Assembly (NCBI RefSeq): GCF_963675965.1
Contig: NZ_OY780935.1
Span: 2,096,501-2,160,500 of the forward strand
DNA from: an uncultured Celeribacter sp.
GTDB lineage: Bacteria > Pseudomonadota > Alphaproteobacteria > Rhodobacterales > Rhodobacteraceae
DNA: 64,000 bases
Direction of reading: 5' to 3'
The first letter of the stretch is position 1; every line of letters begins with the position of its first letter. Below the pieces are notes generated by a model. The model worked only from the letters and a program-made list of their open reading frames with translations, did not search any database and was not told the origin of the DNA. Both the position numbers and the translations under genes were made by a program. Shown here piece by piece: positions 8,352 to 17,723 of this stretch.

Positions 8352-9485
8352 ATGCGTGTCATTGTGTTTCTTTTTGCCTTTTTGCTGTCTCTGCCTGCGG
8401 TGGCGCAAACTCAGGGCGATGCCCTGCAAAGCAAAGTCGATGCGGTTTTACCGGAAAACAGTTTTGATACCCTGCCGACTATGGTGATGGGGTATCCGGC
8501 TTACCGGGAAATCTACGTCAATGATTTTGCCGATCTGCTGTCTGACGAGGTGGAAAGTCAACTGCGCCAAACCCTGATGGAGTTGCGCAATGAAACCGGC
8601 GTCGAATTCACTGTCGTGACGATCCGCAGCATGTTGGATTATGGGCACAGCGGTGCGATCGAACCCTTTGCCACGGGCCTGTTCAATGCCTGGGGTGTTG
8701 GCGATATGGACAAGAACAATGGGTTGATGATGCTGATCGCCCAGAATGATCGGGTCATGCGGATCGAGGTGGGGGCAGGCTATGGCACGGAGCTGAATGC
8801 GCCGATGAAGCGGATCATCGACAAGAAAATCACCCCCTATTTCGCGCTAAACGACTTTGAAAAGGGTATTCTGATCGGCACGGATGAGGCGATTTATGCC
8901 GCGACAGGATTTTGGCCGGGGCAATATCATAGCGGGTTTCTGTCGAAGGTTTGGTATCTGCTTCGCGAGGGGTTCGATCTTTTGCAAAAGGTCTGGATCT
9001 TTGCGGTGGTGGTCGCAGTGCCCTTTGCAGCGAACCGCTATCGCCGTTGGCGCCGTGACAGGCCGCGGGTGTGCCCCCATGACGGATCAATGATGGAGCG
9101 CTTGTCCGAAGATTGGGAAGACAACCATCTGCAACAAGGGCAAATCACCGAAGAGCAATTGAAATCCGTTGATTACGACGTCTGGGAATGCCCGCAGTGT
9201 CAACACATCAAGGTCGAAGGCTATCGAAGATTTTTCAGCAGGTATTCGGTCTGTCGCAAATGCGGTTACCGCACGGTCGAAGGGGAGACGACCGTTCTGA
9301 AGCACGCGACGAAAAGCACGACGGGATTAAAACGCGTCGATTATGTTTGTCGCAATTGCGGTGACGAATATTCCGCAAAGAAGATCATTCCCAAGCTGAC
9401 TACGCAAAGTTCTTCTTCCTCTGGGGGAGGCGGCGGATTTGGCGGGGGGCGCAGCAGTGGCGGCGGCGCAAGCGGAAGCTGGTGA
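8352..9485 (+). CDS. TPM-domain exported membrane protein with zinc-ribbon-like tail
   Basis: About 377 aa. Residues 1-20 form a signal peptide ending PAVAQ. A TPM domain follows (about 55-190, with VNDFADLLSD, GVEFTVVTIRS and DRVMRIEVGAGYGTELN), then one membrane segment (about 215-235). The cytoplasmic tail has CPHDG, CPQC, CRKCGY and CRNCG pairs that look like zinc ribbons, and ends in a Gly/Ser run. TPM proteins are often linked to membrane protein quality control or phosphatase activity, but the role here is unknown. The ATG at 8352 sits right behind the grpE terminator, with the stem's G-run as the only Shine-Dalgarno candidate. The in-frame ATG at 8316 would add 12 residues before the signal peptide. 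Confidence 0.8.
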   Translation: MRVIVFLFAFLLSLPAVAQTQGDALQSKVDAVLPENSFDTLPTMVMGYPAYREIYVNDFADLLSDEVESQLRQTLMELRNETGVEFTVVTIRSMLDYGHSGAIEPFATGLFNAWGVGDMDKNNGLMMLIAQNDRVMRIEVGAGYGTELNAPMKRIIDKKITPYFALNDFEKGILIGTDEAIYAATGFWPGQYHSGFLSKVWYLLREGFDLLQKVWIFAVVVAVPFAANRYRRWRRDRPRVCPHDGSMMERLSEDWEDNHLQQGQITEEQLKSVDYDVWECPQCQHIKVEGYRRFFSRYSVCRKCGYRTVEGETTVLKHATKSTTGLKRVDYVCRNCGDEYSAKKIIPKLTTQSSSSSGGGGGFGGGRSSGGGASGSW

Positions 9486-12137
9486 TTAGACCAGCTTCGC
9501 TTTCAGGTCATACAGGATCTGTAGCGCCTCGCGCGGCGACAGATCATCGGGCGTGATTTGAGCCAAATCCAGCTCGATCTGGCTTTCCTTGACCACAGTT
9601 TTGGGCTGTGGCGGCGGTGCGGCGGCAAACAGCGGCAAGTCATCGATGATGGCCTTGGGATTGGCGGCATGTTCAGCTTGCCCTTTTTCAAGAGCTTCCA
9701 GAACGGTTTTGGCGCGTTCGACAACCGCCGTAGGTAGCCCGGCCAGACGCGCGACCTGAACCCCATATGACCGGTCTGCCTTGCCCTTGATCACCTCATG
9801 CAGGAAAATCACCTCTCCATCCCATTCTTTGACCGCAACGGTGGCGTTTTCGGCGCCTGACAGCTTGTCCGACAAGCTGGTCATTTCATGGTAATGGGTC
9901 GCAAACAGAGCGCGGCACTGGTTGGCGTCATGCAGATGTTCCAGCGTGGCCCAGGCAATGGACAGGCCGTCATAGGTTGCGGTGCCTCGTCCGATTTCAT
10001 CAAGGATCACCAGCGCCCGATCGTCGGCCTGATTGAGAATTGCGGCGGTCTCGACCATTTCGACCATGAAGGTGGAGCGCCCGCGCGCCAGGTCATCCGA
10101 AGCCCCGACCCGAGAAAACAGCTGCGAGACAATGCCGATATGCGCGCTTTCGGCGGGCACGTAGGAGCCCGCCTGAGCAATCAGTGCAATCAGCGCGTTC
10201 TGGCGCAGGAAGGTCGATTTACCGGCCATGTTGGGGCCGGTCAAAAGCCAGATGGCCGCACCGTCATGGCCATCCGAGAGATCACAGGAATTGGCCACGA
10301 AGGCTTCGCCCCCTTGTTTGCGCAGAGCCCGTTCGACTACCGGGTGGCGACCCCGCCGAATGTCAAAACTGCGACCCTGATCCACCTTGGGGCGGGTCCA
10401 GTCTTCGGAAATGGCGAGATCTGCGAGGGCGGTGGTCAGGTCGAGTTCTGCCAGCGCGCGTGAGGCGTCGTTGATGGCTGGAGCGCGGTCTAAAATATTT
10501 TGGCGCAGCGTCTCGAACAAACGCTTTTCAATTTCCAGGGCCCGACCGCCAGCGTTGTGGATTTTTGTTTCCAGCTCGGACAATTCCAATGTGGTGAAGC
10601 GCACCTGATTGGCGGTGGTCTGACGATGAATGAAGGTTTCCGACAGCGGCGCCGACAGCATCTTTTCGGCATGTGTCGCAGTGGTTTCGATGAAATAGCC
10701 CAGCACGTTGTTGTGTTTGACCTTGATGGAATTCACCCCGGTCATTTCTGCATATTTCGATTGCAAGGAGGCAATCACACCGCGGCCTTCGTCTCGCAGG
10801 GTGCGGCATTCGTCGAGCTCTTCGTCATAGCTTGCAGCGATGAAACCACCGTCGCGCGCCAACAGGGGCGGTTCTGCGACCAAAGCCGCGTCCAACAGAT
10901 CAATGAGTTCATTATGGCCGATCAGAGAGGCCATATTCTGCTGGATCAGGGTCGGTTTTTCCAACAGATCGAGGTCGGATGCGATGCTGTCGGCCTGTGT
11001 CAGACCATTGCGGATGGCAGCAAAATCGCGGGGGCCACCGCGGTCAAGGCCGAGCCGCGACAGGGCGCGCTCCATATCCGGCACCTTGCGCAGTGCGTCG
11101 CGCAGTCTGTTGGCAGTTTTGCGATCTTCCATGGCAAAGCTGATGGCATCGAGACGGGCCTCGATGGTGTCCACGTTGCGCGAGGGGCTCGACAGGCGCC
11201 GCTCCAACAGTCGCCCGCCCGCAGCGGTCACCGTGCGATCCATGGCTGACAGCAGAGAGCCGTCCTTGGCCCCCGAAAGTGACTGGGAAATTTCCAGATT
11301 GCGGCGGGTGGCCGCATCAATCTGCATGTTGCCGCGCAGGGATTCCCGTACGGGCGGACGGACCAGCGGCAATTTGCCTTTCTGGGTGATGTCCAGATAG
11401 TCGACGATCGCGCCCATGGCAGACACTTCGGGCAGGGTGAAGTTGCCGAAGGCATCCAGCGACGAAACGCGAAACAGCTCTGTCAGGCGCTTGTCGGCGG
11501 ATGTGCTGTCAAAAGAGGCCCGTGACAATTCCGTCAGTGCAGATTGAAAATCAGGCACCAATTCGGCCCAATTCCCTTCGTTTGCCTCTGAAATGACGAT
11601 TTCAGATGGGTTCAGCCGAGCCAGCTCCGGGGCCAGTTGCACCAGCGGGCAGGGCATGACGTGAAAGGCGCCGGTCGAAATGTCGATCCAAGCCAGCGCG
11701 CCTTCTTCGCGGATCTCGGCATAGGCGGCGAGAAAGTTGTGGCGGCGGGCGTCCAGCAGACTGTCTTCTGTCAGGGTGCCGGGGGTCACCAGACGCACCA
11801 CATCACGTTTCACAACGGATTTGGAGCCGCGCTTCTTGGCTTCCGCCGGATCTTCGAGCTGTTCGCAGACGGCGACTTTGAAGCCCTTGCGGATCAGGTT
11901 CAGCAGATAGGTTTCCGAGGAATGCACTGGGACGCCACACATGGGGATATCGTCGCCGTCGTGTTTGCCGCGTTTGGTCAGGGCGATGTCCAGCGCCTCG
12001 GCGGCGGCCACGGCATCGTCAAAGAACATTTCGTAGAAATCACCCATGCGGTAAAACAGAAGCGCATCGCGGTGTCGCGATTTGATTTCAAGATATTGGG
12101 CCATCATGGGTGTCGTTGTGGGCTTGTCAGCGGCCAA
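9486..12137 (-). CDS. mutS: DNA mismatch repair protein MutS
   Basis: Mismatch-recognition ATPase of 883 aa, full length. The mismatch-wedge motif GDFYEMF is near residue 33, within the N-terminal clamp. The C-terminal ATPase has Walker A TGPNMAGKST, the signature region SRVGASDDLARGRSTFMVEM, Walker B VILDEIGRGT and the His switch FATHYHEM. It starts ATG at 12137 (MAADKPTTTPMMAQY). Met11 and Met12 are alternatives closer to the usual family start. It diverges from the malic enzyme gene. Confidence 0.97.
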   Translation of the reverse strand: MAADKPTTTPMMAQYLEIKSRHRDALLFYRMGDFYEMFFDDAVAAAEALDIALTKRGKHDGDDIPMCGVPVHSSETYLLNLIRKGFKVAVCEQLEDPAEAKKRGSKSVVKRDVVRLVTPGTLTEDSLLDARRHNFLAAYAEIREEGALAWIDISTGAFHVMPCPLVQLAPELARLNPSEIVISEANEGNWAELVPDFQSALTELSRASFDSTSADKRLTELFRVSSLDAFGNFTLPEVSAMGAIVDYLDITQKGKLPLVRPPVRESLRGNMQIDAATRRNLEISQSLSGAKDGSLLSAMDRTVTAAGGRLLERRLSSPSRNVDTIEARLDAISFAMEDRKTANRLRDALRKVPDMERALSRLGLDRGGPRDFAAIRNGLTQADSIASDLDLLEKPTLIQQNMASLIGHNELIDLLDAALVAEPPLLARDGGFIAASYDEELDECRTLRDEGRGVIASLQSKYAEMTGVNSIKVKHNNVLGYFIETTATHAEKMLSAPLSETFIHRQTTANQVRFTTLELSELETKIHNAGGRALEIEKRLFETLRQNILDRAPAINDASRALAELDLTTALADLAISEDWTRPKVDQGRSFDIRRGRHPVVERALRKQGGEAFVANSCDLSDGHDGAAIWLLTGPNMAGKSTFLRQNALIALIAQAGSYVPAESAHIGIVSQLFSRVGASDDLARGRSTFMVEMVETAAILNQADDRALVILDEIGRGTATYDGLSIAWATLEHLHDANQCRALFATHYHEMTSLSDKLSGAENATVAVKEWDGEVIFLHEVIKGKADRSYGVQVARLAGLPTAVVERAKTVLEALEKGQAEHAANPKAIIDDLPLFAAAPPPQPKTVVKESQIELDLAQITPDDLSPREALQILYDLKAKLV

Positions 12138-12280
12138 TGAAATATTCCTGTCCCCGGTTTGGATGTTCGCCCAAACTTACTGACCGCACGGGTGGCGTAA
12201 AGGGTCGATCACAGTTTTTGTTGAGGACCGCGCCCGGTCCCGATAAGTAGGCGAGACTGCCGATGAGGAGGCCCACTCAA

Positions 12281-14545
12281 ATGTCCAGACCCAAACAAAC
12301 CCGCGAAGAAGCTCTTGTTTTTCACATGGAGCCGCGCCCGGGCAAATTCGATGTCACGCCCAGCGTGCCGATGTCGACGCAGCGAGATCTGTCGCTGGCC
12401 TATTCGCCGGGGGTTGCTGTGCCCTGCGAGGCCATCGCGCAAAGCCCTGAGACGGCTTATGATTACACCAACAAGGGCAACCTCGTGGCGGTGATTTCCA
12501 ACGGGACTGCCGTTCTGGGACTGGGAAATCTGGGCGCTTTGGCGTCGAAACCGGTGATGGAAGGCAAGGCCGTTCTCTTCAAGCGGTTCGCTGATGTGAA
12601 CTCCATCGATATCGAGCTGGACACTGAAGATCCCGAAGAAATCATTCAGGCGGTACGGCTGATGGGGCCGACCTTTGGCGGCATCAACCTTGAAGACATC
12701 AAGGCGCCGGAATGTTTCATCATCGAACAGCGTCTGAAGGAAGAGATGGACATTCCCGTCTTCCACGATGACCAGCACGGTACGGCGGTGATCTGTGCGG
12801 CGGGTCTGATCAATGCGCTGTATCTGTCCGGGAAGAAGATCGAAGATTGTAAAATTGTCTTGAATGGCGCCGGCGCAGCGGGGATTGCCTGTCTTGAGCT
12901 GATCAAGGCGATGGGGGCAAAGCATGACAATTGCATCATGTGCGACACCAAGGGTGTGATCTATCAGGGTCGTACCGAAGGCATGAATCAGTGGAAATCG
13001 GCCCATGCTGCGGTGACCGATGCCCGCACCCTGGAAGACGCCATGAAGGATGCAGATGTGTTTCTGGGCGTCTCAGCGAAGGGGGCAGTGACGCAGGAGA
13101 TGGTCAAATCCATGGCGCCGAATGCGGTGATCTTTGCCATGGCCAACCCTGACCCTGAGATCACCCCCGAAGACGCCCATGCGGTGCGCGATGACGTAAT
13201 CGTGGCCACGGGCCGGTCTGACTATCCGAACCAGGTGAACAATGTTCTGGGCTTTCCCTATCTGTTCCGGGGTGCGCTGGATATCCATGCGCGGGCCATC
13301 AATGACGATATGAAAATCGCCTGCGCCCGGGCGCTGGCCGAGCTGGCGCGCGAAGACGTGCCGGATGAGGTGGCGCTGGCCTATGGACAAAAGCTGTCGT
13401 TCGGGCGGGATTACATCATCCCGACGCCCTTTGATCCGCGGCTGATATACACCATCCCGCCAGCGGTCGCGCAGGCCGGTATGGACACGGGGGTCGCCCG
13501 GCGGCCGATCATCGATATGGACGGTTATGCTCAGGATCTGCAGGCGCGGATGGATCCTACGGCGCAGATCCTTCAGGGGCTTTATGCGCGTGCGCGCCAG
13601 GCGCAGGCCACGATGGTTTTTGCCGAAGGCGACGACGCCCGCGTGCTGCGTGCCGCTGTAGCCTATCAGCGTGGCGGCTTTGGTCAGGCGCTTGTCGTCG
13701 GGCGGGACGAAGATGTGCGCGAGCGCCTGCAGGCCGAAGGTCTGGGCGAAGCGATTGCCGAGCTCACCATCGTCAACGCCGCGAACACCAGCCATTTGGA
13801 GGACTACAAGGATTTCCTGTACAAGCGCCTGCAACGCACCGGCTACGACCAGAAGGACATCCACCGTCTTGCTGCCCGGGACCGTCACGCGTTTTCGGCT
13901 CTTATGCTGGCCCATGGCCATGCGGATGGTCTTGTGACGGGGGCGACCCGCAAATCCGCCCATGTGCTTGATCGTATCAATTCCGTGTTTGATGCGACTG
14001 CGAAAGACGGGGCGGTGGGCGTTACGGCCTTGCTGCACAAGGGGCGGATCATCTTCATCGCCGATACACTGGTGCATGAATGGCCGGTCGAAGAGGATCT
14101 GGCCGACATCGCTGTGGCGGCGGCACAGGTGGCCCGGTCGATGGGGATCGAGCCGCGCGTAGCTTTTGCGTCGTTTTCCACCTTTGGCTATCCGGTGTCG
14201 GAACGTGCCAACAAGATGCATGTCGCGTCGCAGGTGCTCGACGCCCGCGGGGTCGATTTCGAATATGATGGCGAAATGACGGTTGATGTGGCGTTGAACC
14301 CGGATGCGATGGCCGCTTATCCGTTCTGCCGCTTGTCGGGGCCTGCCAATATTCTGGTCGTGCCTGCGCGGCACTCGGCCTCGATCTCGGTGAAACTGAT
14401 GCAGGAGCTGGCCGGGGCCACGGTGATCGGCCCAATCCTGACCGGTGTCGACAAGCCGATTCAGATCTGTTCGACAGTTTCGACGGTGAATGACATTCTG
14501 AACATGGCCATTCTGGCCGCCTGTAAGGTCGGGCAGGTCCGATAA
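12281..14545 (+). CDS. maeB: NADP-dependent malic enzyme (MaeB-type, malic/phosphotransacetylase fusion)
   Basis: Oxidative decarboxylation of malate to pyruvate, giving NADPH. It is 754 aa from the ATG at 12281, which has AGGAGG 9 nt upstream. The longer frame from 12263 is less likely. The N-terminal malic domain (about 1-430) has SLAYSPGVAVPCE, the metal/active-site segment FHDDQHGTAVI and NGAGAAGIACLEL for the nucleotide. The C-terminal domain (about 435-754) resembles phosphate acetyltransferase and in this family is thought to be regulatory, lacking Pta activity. Both halves are intact. Confidence 0.95.
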   Translation: MSRPKQTREEALVFHMEPRPGKFDVTPSVPMSTQRDLSLAYSPGVAVPCEAIAQSPETAYDYTNKGNLVAVISNGTAVLGLGNLGALASKPVMEGKAVLFKRFADVNSIDIELDTEDPEEIIQAVRLMGPTFGGINLEDIKAPECFIIEQRLKEEMDIPVFHDDQHGTAVICAAGLINALYLSGKKIEDCKIVLNGAGAAGIACLELIKAMGAKHDNCIMCDTKGVIYQGRTEGMNQWKSAHAAVTDARTLEDAMKDADVFLGVSAKGAVTQEMVKSMAPNAVIFAMANPDPEITPEDAHAVRDDVIVATGRSDYPNQVNNVLGFPYLFRGALDIHARAINDDMKIACARALAELAREDVPDEVALAYGQKLSFGRDYIIPTPFDPRLIYTIPPAVAQAGMDTGVARRPIIDMDGYAQDLQARMDPTAQILQGLYARARQAQATMVFAEGDDARVLRAAVAYQRGGFGQALVVGRDEDVRERLQAEGLGEAIAELTIVNAANTSHLEDYKDFLYKRLQRTGYDQKDIHRLAARDRHAFSALMLAHGHADGLVTGATRKSAHVLDRINSVFDATAKDGAVGVTALLHKGRIIFIADTLVHEWPVEEDLADIAVAAAQVARSMGIEPRVAFASFSTFGYPVSERANKMHVASQVLDARGVDFEYDGEMTVDVALNPDAMAAYPFCRLSGPANILVVPARHSASISVKLMQELAGATVIGPILTGVDKPIQICSTVSTVNDILNMAILAACKVGQVR

Positions 14546-14566
14546 CGTCACGGTGGAGGCGCATAG

Positions 14567-15442
14567 ATGGCGATCTACAATTTTGGCTCGGTCAACATTG
14601 ACCATTTCTATGCGCTTCCTCATTTGCCCGCCCCCGGCGAGACGTTGAGCACCACCGAACACAGCGTGGGCCTGGGCGGGAAGGGCACGAACCAATCCGT
14701 TGCCGTAGCCAAGGCGGGGGCCAAAGTGTTTCACATTGGTGCCATCGGTCAGGAAGAGCCCTGGGTGCAGGAGCGCATCGCGGGCTATGGCGTTGATTGC
14801 CGGTTTCTTAGCACGGTTGAGGGCGGCACCGGGCATGCGGTGATCTATGTCGATGCTTCGGGCGAGAATTCGATTGTCATCGATCCTGCCGCCAACGCAC
14901 GTCAGGACAAGGCGGTTCTGGCCAAGGCGCTGGGCCAGGCCGGATCTGACGACATTCTGATGCTGCAGAACGAAACCACCCTGCAACGAGAGGCCGCCGA
15001 ACTGGCGCGTGCAAAGGGCATGCGTGTGATCTATTCAGCGGCGCCGTTTTCCATTGAGGCAGTGCAGGCGGTGATCGGGTCTGTGTCGCTTCTGGTGATG
15101 AATGAGGTGGAATCCGCCCAGCTTTGTGCGGCCATGGAGCTGGAACTTGCGGATATTCCCGTGCCGGAGCTTCTGGTGACCCTTGGCAGTCGCGGGGCGA
15201 TGTGGCGGTCCAACACAAGCGGCGAGGTGATCGAGGTTCCGGCCCCGAAAGTGCAGCCGGTGGACACTACCGCGGCGGGGGATACCTATATCGGGTACGT
15301 TTCCGCCGGGCTGGATCTGGGCATGCCCATGCGTGCGGCAATGGAATGGGCCGCACGGGCGGCCGCCTTGAAGGTGACACGCGCTGGCACTGCCGACGCC
15401 ATTCCGACGGCCCATGAGGTGAAGAGCTTTAGCACAGATTAA
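14567..15442 (+). CDS. PfkB-family carbohydrate kinase (ribokinase-like)
   Basis: A 291-aa sugar kinase of the ribokinase fold. The N-terminal signature is seen in SVGLGGKGTNQSVAVAKAG, and the C-terminal PfkB motif with the catalytic Asp in VDTTAAGDTYIGYV. Ribokinase is the closest match, but the sugar cannot be fixed and no ribose transporter is nearby. It lies 21 nt after maeB with GGTGGAGG upstream of ATG 14567, and may be co-transcribed with it. Transcription probably ends at the hairpin near 15544. Confidence 0.82.
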   Translation: MAIYNFGSVNIDHFYALPHLPAPGETLSTTEHSVGLGGKGTNQSVAVAKAGAKVFHIGAIGQEEPWVQERIAGYGVDCRFLSTVEGGTGHAVIYVDASGENSIVIDPAANARQDKAVLAKALGQAGSDDILMLQNETTLQREAAELARAKGMRVIYSAAPFSIEAVQAVIGSVSLLVMNEVESAQLCAAMELELADIPVPELLVTLGSRGAMWRSNTSGEVIEVPAPKVQPVDTTAAGDTYIGYVSAGLDLGMPMRAAMEWAARAAALKVTRAGTADAIPTAHEVKSFSTD

Positions 15443-15543
15443 TCAAATGAGCGCCTCCCAGAGACAACTGGAAAGCGCTCTTACGTCATAAGGGCGCTGT
15501 GTAAACAACGCGCCAGTATATGAAGCTTCGAATGTGTAAGTAG

Positions 15544-15571
15544 AAAGGGCGCCCAAGAGGACGCCCTTTTG
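15544..15571. terminator. Bidirectional terminator between kinase and argG
   Basis: Stem AAAGGGCG (15544-15551) pairs with CGCCCTTT (15562-15569) around a 10-nt loop. It has T-rich flanks on both strands between two convergent genes. A second, weaker hairpin (GAGCGC/GCGCTC, 15449-15480) precedes it just after the kinase stop. Confidence 0.78.
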
Positions 15572-15594
15572 TCGTTTCGCGGTCAGTGGCCCCG

Positions 15595-16821
15595 TTATTT
15601 CTTCAGACGACGGTTCCGCGTTGCCAGAAGCTTCAGACGCAGGGCGTTAAGTTGGATGAAGCCTGCGGCATCTTTCTGATCGTAGGCGCCCGCATCGTCT
15701 TCGAAGGTCACATGGGCCTCAGAGTAGAGCGAGGCGTCGGACCAGCGGCCAACGGTGAAGGCGGAGCCTTTGTAGAGTTTCAGGCGCACGGTGCCCGAAA
15801 CATGCTCTTGGGACTTGTCGATGGCGGCTTGCAGCATTTCGCGTTCCGGGCTGAACCAGAAACCATTGTAGATCAGCTCTGCGTAACGCGGCATCAGGCT
15901 GTCTTTCAGGTGACCTGCGCCGGAATCGAGCGTGATCTGTTCGATGCCACGGTGTGCTTCCAGCAGGATCGTACCGCCCGGGGTTTCGTAGATGCCGCGG
16001 GATTTCATCCCGACAAAGCGGTTTTCGACAAAGTCGAGACGACCGATCCCATGTTTGCGACCGTATTCGTTCAGTTCCGTCAGGATCGTTGCCGGGCTCA
16101 TCGCCACGCCGTTGATCGCGACAGCGTCCCCTTTTTCAAAGGTCACTTCGATGAATTCCGGTTCGTTCGGCGCATCTTCCGGGTTCACGGTGCGCTGAAA
16201 CACATAGTCCGGAGCGGCATCAGCGGGGTTTTCCAGAACCTTGCCCTCGGAGGAGGTGTGCAGCAGGTTCGCATCGACCGAGAAAGGGGCTTCGCCGCGT
16301 TTGTCCTTGGCGATCGGGATCTGGTTCTGTTCGGCGAAATCCAGCAGTTTGGTGCGCGAAGACAGATCCCATTCACGCCAGGGCGCAATCACCTTGATGT
16401 CGGGGTTCAGCGCATAGGCAGACAGTTCAAACCGAACCTGATCGTTGCCCTTGCCGGTGGCGCCATGAGCGACAGCATCGGCGCCGGTGGCTTCGGCGAT
16501 CTCGACAAGACGTTTGGAGATCAGCGGACGTGCGATCGAAGTGCCCAGCAGATACAGACCTTCGTAGAGCGCATTTGCACGGAACATCGGGAAGACGAAA
16601 TCCCGCACGAATTCTTCGCGGACATCTTCGATGTAGATGTTTTCCGGCTTGATGCCGAGCAGCTCTGCTTTTTTTCGCGCCGGTTCCAGCTCTTCGCCCT
16701 GACCGAGGTCGGCGGTGAAGGTGACGACTTCGCAACCGTATTCGGTTTGGAGCCATTTCAGGATGATGGAGGTATCGAGGCCGCCGGAATAGGCGAGAAC
16801 GACTTTCTTAGGCGCAGACAT
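15595..16821 (-). CDS. argG: Argininosuccinate synthase
   Basis: ATP-dependent joining of citrulline and aspartate in arginine synthesis. It is 408 aa, usual for the bacterial type. The P-loop-like VVLAYSGGLDTSIIL opens the protein. GATGKGNDQVRFE and the substrate-binding segment GRLDFVENRFVGMKSRG are intact. It ends next to a bidirectional terminator and diverges from a membrane-protein gene across about 150 bp. Confidence 0.97.
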   Translation of the reverse strand: MSAPKKVVLAYSGGLDTSIILKWLQTEYGCEVVTFTADLGQGEELEPARKKAELLGIKPENIYIEDVREEFVRDFVFPMFRANALYEGLYLLGTSIARPLISKRLVEIAEATGADAVAHGATGKGNDQVRFELSAYALNPDIKVIAPWREWDLSSRTKLLDFAEQNQIPIAKDKRGEAPFSVDANLLHTSSEGKVLENPADAAPDYVFQRTVNPEDAPNEPEFIEVTFEKGDAVAINGVAMSPATILTELNEYGRKHGIGRLDFVENRFVGMKSRGIYETPGGTILLEAHRGIEQITLDSGAGHLKDSLMPRYAELIYNGFWFSPEREMLQAAIDKSQEHVSGTVRLKLYKGSAFTVGRWSDASLYSEAHVTFEDDAGAYDQKDAAGFIQLNALRLKLLATRNRRLKK

Positions 16822-16970
16822 TGGGAGTTTCCTTTACGAGGACATCGCACGGGCGATTATCGGGTTTTCTGCCCAAGAGCAAGGTTTCGCACCCGGTTCT
16901 GCGCGAGAATGCTTTAGCTTTCCGCATAAAACCCCTAAACCATGGGCAAAAGTCGTATCAAAGGACCATC

Positions 16971-17723
16971 ATGACCGGTTTCCAGCTTTTCCAGCACGCG
17001 GTGCTGCGTGTGTTTCGTAACCTTGATGAAGCCCTGGCCGTGTCCGGGCTGATCTGGATTGCAATTTTGATTGTGCAGGTTCTGGCCTTCGACTCGATCG
17101 ATATGTCCGCCGTAGAGCAGGGCGGCATGCCTGTGATCAGCGGGACGGGCATGTTTCTGATGCTCCTCTCCAACGTGATGATGGCGGTCGGATCCTGCTG
17201 GGTGGCGGTGGAATGGCATCGCTACGTACTCGAAGGGCGCCGACCCACCTCGGCCTTTCCGCGATGGAGCGGGTCGCGGGTCTGGGCTTATTTCGGCATC
17301 TCCATTCTGATCGGCCTTTTGATCGGGATTTTTGTCGCCATTCTGGCCGGGGTCCTGCTATCGCTGTTCGGCGCAGCTCTGGCGGCCACATTGGGGGGAT
17401 TGTTCCTGCTGGTGGTGATTGGCCTGCCAGCGGTCTATGCGTTTTTCCGGATCGCGCCGGTGTTGCCCGCTGCCGCACTGGCCCGCAAAATGAAATTTGC
17501 TGAAGCCTGGGAGGCCACCAAGCCCCACAGCGGAACAATCATGCAGGCGGCCGTTCTCAGCATTCTGGCGCTGATGCTGGTGCAACTGCCCAGCATTGTG
17601 CTGGGCGAAGGCATTGTTGCGCTGATCTATGAACTGGTCGCGGGATGGGCCGTGCTGATGGTCAATGTCAGCTTGCTGTCCTCGATCTATGAACTGGCAG
17701 AGCGGGGACCGATTGATGACTGA
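16971..17723 (+). CDS. Polytopic membrane protein of unknown function
   Basis: I do not recognise a specific family. From the ATG at 16971 (AAGGA about 5 nt upstream) the protein is 250 aa; the longer frame from 16821 is not supported. It has about five or six hydrophobic segments with basic cytoplasmic loops, including one very hydrophobic stretch around residues 105-165 (LIGLLIGIFVAILAGVLLSL). It resembles the integral-membrane domains found alone or with glycerophosphodiesterases. Its stop overlaps the ATG of the threonine dehydratase gene by 8 nt, so the two are coupled. Confidence 0.75.
   Translation: MTGFQLFQHAVLRVFRNLDEALAVSGLIWIAILIVQVLAFDSIDMSAVEQGGMPVISGTGMFLMLLSNVMMAVGSCWVAVEWHRYVLEGRRPTSAFPRWSGSRVWAYFGISILIGLLIGIFVAILAGVLLSLFGAALAATLGGLFLLVVIGLPAVYAFFRIAPVLPAAALARKMKFAEAWEATKPHSGTIMQAAVLSILALMLVQLPSIVLGEGIVALIYELVAGWAVLMVNVSLLSSIYELAERGPIDD

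Noticed and set aside
13073..14986. 637-codon minus-strand frame opposite the malic enzyme gene
   Set aside because: Antisense to well-conserved maeB and the sugar kinase; product has no family features. Similar shadows opposite argG (15586-16917), iorB (36691-38238) and copy 2 of the oxidoreductase (41629-43056) were dropped for the same reason.
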